This document shows, piece after piece, positions 55,911-64,000 of a stretch of DNA of 64,000 nucleotides. The notes below the pieces were generated by a model. It did not search any database. It had not been told where the DNA came from and was given only the letters and a program-made list of their open reading frames with translations. Positions within the stretch are counted from its first letter, which is position 1. Each line of letters starts with the position of its first letter. This DNA comes from Pinus tabuliformis (Eukaryota > Streptophyta > Pinopsida > Pinales > Pinaceae): contig CM062819.1 of the NCBI GenBank assembly GCA_031772625.1, positions 826,334,503-826,398,502 on the forward strand, read 5' to 3'. The translations under genes and the position numbers were made by a program.

Positions 55911-57559
55911 ACCAAAAAATAAAAAACAAATGGTCCCTATTGCCTTATCAATTTGATTACACTTATAGTTTTTCCATCATAACCATCCCATGGCTATATG
56001 AGTTTAGGATTTATATATTTAATATTAAATATGGAAGACAAAATATAGAAGGTGTTAATGCCTATGTATAATTTCCCTTGTATACTGGATATTAATGTTT
56101 AACTTGGAATAGATTTTGTTACATCTTTTTGAGTGACTGGGAAAGAGGGAGATTAGTTCAGTTCTAGATGAGAGAATAAAACATAGAGTATATGAGTTGG
56201 GGTGGATTATTCATGGAGTCCGACTAGAACCTATTTCCCTGAGGTAGGTTCACCAAAACTTGACCAGAGCTATCCACCTATATAGAAGAAGGTTCTATCT
56301 ATTTGGATGACTTGAAACCATGTCATCATCATCCTCCACAATATCCATATGCTTGATTTCACTAACATCTGGAAAAGGTATCTTGAACAACATGAAACTA
56401 CTAGAAATATTTGTTTTCCTATTTCTATTGGAATTTTGTGTGAAGACACCACCATAATTTGGACGAAGGCACTACCGAAATTCTAGGCAAAGGGAACTAC
56501 CAAAATTATGTATGAAGGTCACTACTAGAATTTTGTATAAAGGTGCTACAATGTTTCCTTACAAGTTCTCATGAAATGTTGTTAATATTTCAAATTAACT
56601 AAGAACTTACAAAATACACTTCAAGTATCCATGAAAACATGAGAAATGATCAAATTAATAATCACATACTCATTAAGCTCTTTGTGGTGTGGAAATAGGA
56701 ATTATGTGGAAAATAAATGGTAAATTGGTGAAAATGAGTAATAAGTGAAAGGGTGATAGGCTCAATAATCTTCATAAATATGTCAAAGTTAAGGTTCCAC
56801 AATTGACTCGTAAAGTCCATTTTAGTGGTAGGTCCCAATTTGAAAAATTTTGTCCAAAATCTTCTCGAGCCATTTTGCGGTATCAAACAACAATTTTTTG
56901 GGTGAAAACTTTGTGAGGACAACTATTAACCCATTAACATTGTTATATACACTAATACCTTTCCAACAATGTTAAAATCACCTCATTTAGAACTCATGTG
57001 TGGAAGGTATGCCCTTTTTAAGTTACCTACCTTATTAATCACCATGTTATGAGTGGATTCCATGCTAAGCCCCATTAACCACACATGTGGGTCTAGCCAC
57101 ATGTGAACTTTCAATAATACTCTAGAAGGTCCAAACCTTATCACTAATTAATGGTTAAGGAACGCAAAAATTCTAACACTAGACAACTATCAAGCTATGT
57201 TAAATATTGGGTTGTTAAAAGGGAAGTAGATGTTATAGTATCCATTTAGGCCATAATTTCATAGGAAAATTCATATTGAGTGCCCCCCTTTCTTTGTATT
57301 TGTATGTTATAACTGAAGAAAAGAAAGTAGAGCATAGGCCTCACCTTCTATTTGTGTTTTTTACCATTATAAATTACCTAGGATACATCTTCTATTCATT
57401 TGTGTGGATGGTATGTACATTTGCTTGTTCTTTCAATTTTTTGTTTTAGTTTTTTTCATAAATCTAAGCAATATGCTAGCAACAAAGGAAATATGTTACT
57501 AAAAAAACCAACTTGTGTAATATATGTGGTATTTTATGGATCAAAACCAAGTTTTAAAA
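55911..57559. other. Unassigned AT-rich sequence
   Basis: Short ORFs only. No protein family, LTR pair or array is visible. 56440-56550 repeats a short phrase around ACTAC(C/T)AAAATT three times, apparently by chance or slippage. Confidence 0.35.
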
Positions 57560-58330
57560 TAGTATGTCACACCAAAAAAAGTATTTCATGCATGTCACAC
57601 CACACCAATGTTTATGTAAGTGTGAAACGTAAAGGACAAGACAAGTTTTATGGTATGGATGAAACGGAGGTTTTAAAGTTCACATTAGGACAAAATATCA
57701 TAAAGGGTGCATAAGAGAAAATTGTTTGGTGAGGTGTGCATAAGATAAAATATGCACATGAGAAGGTTTCTTTTGGTGTGTGAATCATTCCAAGAAACTT
57801 TATGATATGAACAAAATTACTCTATCATCATAAAGGATGTGACACTTAAAAATTATTGCATCAACCCAAAATTTAAAAGGATGCAAAACATAACACAAAT
57901 TTCATAGGGTGTGATGCACAAAAATTAAAAAACATGTGACACTCAAAATATTTTTTGGTGTGATACACTCGAAAAACATTTCTCACACAAAATCGGTTTT
58001 GGTGCAAAACACACCAAAGCATGTCATGTTGCACCAAAGATTGTTTGGGTGTTATACACTCCAAAGCATGTCATGTTGCACCAAATTTTGTTTAGATGTG
58101 ATACATTACAAATCATATTATACCAAAAGTTTAAAAGGGTTTGGCACATGAATCATATTGCACTAAAGTTTAACAAAGGTGTGATATGTTGCACCACAAG
58201 ATATTTTTTCTTCAATACATTTCCTTGAAAATATGTTTTTCCTTGAAAAATTCAAAGCATGTTACAATAAAAGTTAAAAGGTGTGTGACATAGGGAATAT
58301 CACATTGAAATTTAAAAAGGGTGTGATACA
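57560..58330. repeat. Degenerate repeat region with GTGTGATACAC-type words
   Basis: Words such as GGTGTGATACAC, TGTCACACCA, CATGTTGCACCAAA and GGTGTGATATG recur on both strands about every 40-60 bases. CAAAGCATGTCATGTTGCACC is nearly repeated at about 58015 and 58072, about 57 bases apart. The repeat is too diverged for a clean unit. Confidence 0.55.
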
Positions 58331-58339
58331 ACAGATAAT

Positions 58340-60559
58340 GAAGAAAACATTTTTTTGTATTTTCACCTTAAATTTTGATCCGAAAATTTGTTTTTTGCTC
58401 TCTTTATACCAATGGAAAGGTATTTCCAAGATCTTAAACTATATTATTATGAGTTTTAGGGATTCTTTAGAGTTTGTTCCATATTTGAAAAATTTGAATA
58501 TGGGAACACTCTCAATAGACTAGAAACCTAATAACATGTCATTTCTACTATTGTGTCCAAAAAATAGTTATCATAATGACCAATATTATATCTCAGGAAA
58601 GGTAATTGAACTCAGCGAATTAAATATGAACTCCTTATTAAGTTTCCAATTGAATTCCTTACGTTAAATGCATTTTTCGAAAATATGATTTGAAGTTTTG
58701 TTATTTGCAACTTATATATCTTGTTGTCATGGAATTTAGGTACTAACACTAAAAAACAAATTGCACATTTTGAATCAAGTATATTGTTCATGAAAGTGTG
58801 AATTAAAAAAACATGAATGTTAAACATCATGGAAAGAAGGGCCCACCAATATATAGTATTAGCTTTGCAAATGCTATTTATAGAGCTATAGGCATTAGGA
58901 AATGTTGAGAATAGATATCATTTAAATGGACACAAATGTAACAAGAATACAAGGTTGAAGTACCAATGCAAGAACAACAATCAAATGTGGAGCCAAAGTG
59001 CTAACTGATGAAAACACATAGCGTAAAGCTTGAGCATGGGGAATGCATAAGCTACACATGTCCATCAATAAACTTAAGCCAAAGGAGTTACACTCATCAT
59101 TAGAACAAGAAAACTAATTAGTTTCTTTTCTAAAATTTCACTAAAATTTCTATGGCCTTTGGTACACTCTTTCAACCCCTTGTCATCGCTCTCATGACAA
59201 ATCTAGGTTCCAACAAATGTCAGATGGCATGTAGTCAAATTTTGACATCCCAATTTTTTGTTTGAATTCCAACACAAACCATCATTGTAACCTTGGTTAT
59301 TCAAGGAAGCCTGCGCTGAGTCAGAACCATTATCTAATGTTCTAACCATCATCGGAAGACCAACGCCTCCACCAAGTTTTTTCTGAGACAGTTTTCGTAG
59401 AGGTGACTTCCTATGTCAATGGAAATAGTGTTTCAAGGCCAACAACTACAATGGGTTTTTCGCTGACAAAATTTCCATAGTGAAAATGTCATGTGTCGTT
59501 AGAACATTCATTGGAATACCGACATCGATGCCAATTTATAAAGAAAAAAATTGAATTCCCAAATTTATTTGCAAACTTTTTTTCATAATATCTCAACCAT
59601 ATGTGGTTTATTGTACTTCTATAATCTCAAGTTTTATAGTCCCATGGGGGGAATGTATCTCCATTCATACATCATAAAATTGGTTTTGATGGAACTCTAT
59701 TTGCAGTAAATTCACTTATTTAATACAGTCTAATGGGTCTCCAAATTAGTTACAATTTAAGGCCCATATGACCATATTTCAACACATTTAACCTCTCTCT
59801 TTTCATTTGATGACATGTTTTTGAGCTATAATGTGTTCATTATGAAGGTTTAGAGATAACTGAATATTATTTGCCTAATATTATTTGTCTTTGCACAATA
59901 TTGAGTAAACTATGAATGTGATAATATAGGGACTTGCTCCCTACTATAAGATAGCCCAAGATTGGATAATAAATGAACAAGATATCATGAAATCATTGAC
60001 ATATTTTGGAACTCCACTGATTGAGAAAATATAGGAATGTATTCCCAGTGATTAAATGGAGATTCCTATTGTTGGGAGCCAAATCCACTTTTTGAAGAAT
60101 TTTGGAGGTGAAAGCTACCTCCTTTCAAGGGGAATGCTTCCCCATGAATTTTCATAAGTGCCAATTCGAATTTCATCTAGGGGCATGATTTTCTTAGTCT
60201 TATTGTGAAGAAATTTTTTCATTTGGTAGCTCTACTTTCATTTCTAGCAGGGATGTACTTGGATTGACTCTAATAATGATGTTTGGTGGCATTTTTAGCT
60301 ACTAAATCTTGGTTTCCATCATAGGACTCAGAGTATCCTTGGGCTTGACCATCCTAGGAGCCTTAGATCCATGTTGTACAATTTCTTTATCTTCTTTAGA
60401 CTTCTTATTCACTTGCATTTCCTATATCTCCACTTAATATTCACATTTCATTTGTTGTATGTTAGATTGGTCAAATGATTGAAGGTATTATGCATCTTCA
60501 TATCATATTTTTAAAGTGATATTCATCATTGAGTTACTTGGACTGGTTTACTAGTTCAC
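58340..60559. other. Unassigned sequence
   Basis: AT-rich (58340-59100), then a more balanced stretch (59160-59540) with no readable domain on either strand. 60180-60560 has a weak minus-strand charged frame (EMQVNKKSKEDKEIV) without a family. Confidence 0.35.
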
Positions 60560-61110
60560 AATTCTAGAATTCCTAGAAGTATCCTATAGCAAAATAGTCA
60601 TAATTGTATGCTAAATTTTTGTACATGTTAATGAGATTATTTCAAGTTGATTTAACTTGTATTGAAGCTTTAAAAAATACAATTTAACAACAAAATTTAC
60701 CCCACAACATTTTCACTTAAATAGCTTAAGCATTTGGATACTTAGATCAACTCATTGTTTCACTGCTCTAAAATTTCTGGTTTTTAGTAGTAGATTTATG
60801 CTGACTTTTATCATATGTTAACAAAGTGGTTTTGAGTTGGTTCTACTTGTATTGATTCCTAAAAAAGATATACGTAATAAAAAAAATTACCCCATACGAT
60901 TTCCACTTAGTCAGGTTAGGAATTTGGTAGGTTAACTAGCTCACTAATTCCATAATTTCTAACTTTTAGAGTAGTAATTTTCTGCTAATTTTTAGCACAT
61001 GTTAGCAAGGTTATTTTTGAGTGATTCCACTTGGATTGGAGTCTTAGTAAATACTAATTAAAAACAAAATTTACCCTGTCTCATTTTCATTTGATTTGTT
61101 TTGGAATTTT
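60560..61110. repeat. Three diverged tandem copies of about 187 bp
   Basis: Equivalent sites lie at about 60609 (TGCTAAATTTTTGTACATG), 60800 (TGCTGACTTTTATCATATG) and 60984 (TGCTAATTTTTAGCACATG), each followed by (A/G)TTTGAGTTG-like then ACTTGTATTGA-like words and an AAAATTTACCCC block. The copies are clearly related but diverged, so this is an old tandem repeat. Confidence 0.7.
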
Positions 61111-61516
61111 GTAATTTAAATTGAAAAACAATAATCTAGTAGCAATCCTATAGCAATATTGTAGTAGTTTGTTTTCAAGACCTTCCTCACCTAGATTCAC
61201 TCCAAGTCCATGGTAGTGTTGGAATTAAGGAATTTTTGAGAGGGGGGGTGAATCAGTAATTTAAGAAACTCTTTATTTTCTTCTCTCATTGTGCTTATAG
61301 TTCCTTCTTATGTTCTTTCGTATGTGAAATCATTCATTCATAAAGAAGTGAATCTTATAAACTTTCAGAACACATACTTAAACAACAATCTCATGACAAG
61401 CAGACATTTGACACAGTGTTTTCACATTGAAACCCAGAGGGAAAAAAACCACCAATTTGTTGTTTTTTTTTATGATGTAATTTAATCACCAACTTAAATA
61501 ATTTTGTTTGTTTGTG

Positions 61517-61737
61517 AGCACCCACTCACTGGAGGCACCAACCCCCTTTTGTTTAGCAATCACCAAATTCCCAAGAGGCACCAACCTATTTTGTTTAGCA
61601 AGTACCAACTTTCCTAGAGGAACCAAACTCTTTTGTTTAGCAAGCACCAACTTGCATAGAGGCCCCAACCTATTTTGTTTAGCAAGCACCAACTTTCCTA
61701 GAGGCACCAACCTCTTAAGTGTGCAAGCACCAACCTG
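61517..61737. repeat. 42-bp minisatellite, about five units
   Basis: TTTTGTTTAGCA recurs at 61547, 61589, 61631 and 61673, exactly 42 bases apart. The period is a multiple of three, so the plus frame reads a 14-residue repeat (FCLASTNFPRGTNL). The minus strand is also open. No gene is inferred. Confidence 0.9.
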
Positions 61738-64000
61738 TCACTGCCACTGTTTTACTATTTCATACAATTTTCATACTTAAAATAGAGGCATACAAATTAC
61801 AAGTAAAATACCAACTTAATGGTTATCTGCAAATTCAACTTTTGCACTCTGCTTTCTAAACACATGTGGCAGTCTTCCTCTTGCTTCCCATTGCAAAACT
61901 TGCTATGTTCTCTGCTTTCTCTACTCAGGACTCTCTGTTGTTTCACCACAACACTACCCTTGCAACACTCTGCTCCAATTCACATCTCACTACTCTACTC
62001 CCTTGCAATTATGCTCACTCTCTCAATTATCTCAATGGAGGTTCACAGTTTTTTTCATGTGCTGCTCTTGGCTTGATGTAGTCACTGTCATCATCAATTA
62101 TGCACATGCATGTACCCCAGGCATGGCGCCCCGTTCTTCTACTAATTTATGGAAACTCTAGTTTAGTCATTGCATTAAACTCATAAGGATAGGCGACGAT
62201 CACTTCTCTATCATACAGTTGACTCTCCATGATGTGTAATAACACTTATTCCTCCTTACATATTTCATAGAGGCTCCCCATACTTCTTTATGGTTTGCAA
62301 AGATCTACCTATACATCGTCATGGAGTCTCTATTTTTCATTTATTTACAATGTGTGCACGGGAGGTCTTCAGCCATTGACCTCACAGTTTTGCATTCAAA
62401 AACACAATTGTCGATTCATACATCTTAGTGGCACCATGTACCATCATATCAGAGCTTTTCCTCGCAGTGTTGTGTAGTGGTGTAACAATATGAAATAGTC
62501 GATTTCTAACCTACGATCGAGTCTAGCCCCTTTTGCATTATATGCCTCTTATATCTCCACCACAAAACTTGGTTCGGTAACCGTTCTCCAACCATATCGA
62601 AGCCCCCTATATAGGCATTTTTCATTTGTGGCCAATGTGCCAGCAACCACAAACCTGCGATTGTCAATCTCTGATTTTTAAGCTCCTTCCACTCAGCGCT
62701 TATTGCATACTTATCACTATAGCACCGAGGGTGGTGAACGGGGACTTAGACTTAAAGAACTAATTATTTCAACGCTCTGCTAGGGGCGTTTTGTTCCCTT
62801 ATAAAGTGTTGCGCCCTTGGTTTCCTTTCTTTCCTCTAAACCAAGTGATTACCACATCGGAGCCCCTTATCAGTGATTTCCACTTTGTCACAATGTGTTG
62901 TCCATCACAAATTTCCAACCGTTGATTTCCAATTGGCATCACTATTCATCCCTAACCCTTGGCTCCCTTAGGCCTTCCCGAACACCTGTTATCCCCCATG
63001 CCATATCCGAGGAAATTTCTTGTGGCACATGAGCCAACCATTACAAACCTCTAATTTTTTATCGATGATGTGACGTCATCACCTGCTACGTGGCATATTC
63101 TGACCAATCACACGTGTCACTCAGATATGGCCCATTAGGCCATTCATAAACACTGAAACAAATTGTAATGTGTCTCTCCGTACCGTGACATCATGCTAAT
63201 GCAAGAGGCCACTTGTCCCTTATCAAAACCAATCAAATACTGTCACTTGTCCTCATCAGAGTTCCTCAGATGCTACTTTCTATCCTTATTGGAGCCAACC
63301 ATATGCCTCCACGTGTCCTGCCTGGTGGAGAGAGAAAGGGGCCTCACCTACTCTGGTTTTTCAATAATTTTCTTTGTATTTTCCTTTTTGGCCTCCCCAA
63401 CGATTTAACAAGGAATGCATAGTCTCGGCTTATCCCTCGATATTTCAAGACCTCCGACATGTGGAATTAATGATATGAAATTCCCCAAATCTTCGTCATG
63501 CAGGGTCATCAATATGCAATTCGTCGATGCCTCCAATATGTGATTCGTCGGGAACTTTGATTGTGATTCACTGAGACCTTCAATTCGCCAGGACCTCTGA
63601 TTAGCCGAGACTTCCGATGCTCTAAAATTCCTCACTATACAAGGCCTAAATCATCCTAAACTTCAGTAGGCCATATCTCTCTAACCACAAGTCCATTTCT
63701 GAACTTTCGCATATCATTGGAAAACTCTTCCAGAGCACTTTCTAACAAAAGGATTCTGATTAGCCACTAAGCCCATATTCTACCTTAAAATATGTCTCCA
63801 AAGTCTTTACCTAGCTGGAATCAAAACCACCAAGGTATGGAGCACCATCATCAAGTCATCAGTGGACTTTTGAGGTCTAAAATTGGCCTCTTAAGAAAAA
63901 TGTACAACTAAAATAAACTTTATAAGAACCAATAGGATTCAAGATTATGATGTCAACCATGGGGGATGATTCACCATTTATGGAGTAAAAAGGTAAAAAT
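61738..64000. other. Unassigned sequence to the window end
   Basis: No gene is supported. The stretch 62480-63350 has higher GC with G-box-like words (see findings). At 61218, TGTTGGAATTAAGG followed by GAGAGGGGGGGTG could be the left edge of an LTR, but no partner is visible. Confidence 0.35.

Noticed and set aside
63405..63635. Minus-strand ORF with short periodic residues
   Set aside because: It arises from imprecise 17-base repeats (about 63575-63620) and has no domain.

Overview
This window looks like intergenic DNA from a seed plant with a very large genome, most likely a conifer or other gymnosperm. That is an inference from the retrotransposon families present and from the lack of any intact host gene. 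Nearly everything interpretable is LTR retrotransposon at some stage of decay. I found no rRNA or tRNA gene, no CRISPR array and no intact cellular gene. The only likely host-gene remnant is a broken RecQ-like helicase fragment near 51.3-52.0 kb (minus strand).

Left part (1-18.7 kb). Two diverged copies of one repeat lie at 1-3577 and about 9.5-18.7 kb. Each has a plant-mobile-domain-like (PMD-like) reading frame on the minus strand, about 1.5-2 kb of shared non-coding sequence, and a probable plus-strand LTR with a TATA box. Between them lie a G-patch polyprotein fragment, a 5'-truncated Ty3 chromovirus (5355-9447: RNase H, integrase, chromodomain, 3' LTR) and, inside the second copy, a complete Ty1/Copia element of Tork/TNT1 type on the minus strand (10546-15793) with target-site duplication (TSD) CCAAT.

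Centre (18853-51007). One Ty3 element (A, TSD CATGA) spans 32 kb because other elements sit inside it. A solo LTR (TSD GTAGG) splits its 5' LTR. Element B, Tat/Athila-like with TSD TGCAT, splits its protease gene. Inside B, a non-autonomous LTR element C (TSD ATTAC) splits the reverse transcriptase and a solo LTR (TSD TAGGT) splits a 3' accessory ORF. Inside C's 3' LTR is a solo LTR (TSD AATTT) of the same Copia family found at 10.5 kb. That is four nested levels, each boundary supported by LTR ends and matching 5-bp duplications. The insertion order is therefore A, then B, then C, then the Copia LTR. Native sizes are about 8.5 kb (A), 13.8 kb (B) and 6.9 kb (C).

Notable content in the nest: a minisatellite of about 28 units of 35 bp, each a perfect hairpin, just after B's integrase; unrecognised accessory ORFs in A and B; and a long decayed coiled-coil reading frame in C, a class usually described as non-coding.

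Right part (51-64 kb). After the RecQ fragment come a minus-strand Copia LTR with primer-binding site (52.4-53.6 kb), a minus-strand Tat/Athila-like gag with its 5' LTR (53.6-55.9 kb), and then mostly unassigned AT-rich DNA with several tandem repeats (57.6-58.3, 60.6-61.1 and 61.5-61.7 kb). All retroelement reading frames carry stops or frameshifts, so no element looks autonomous now.
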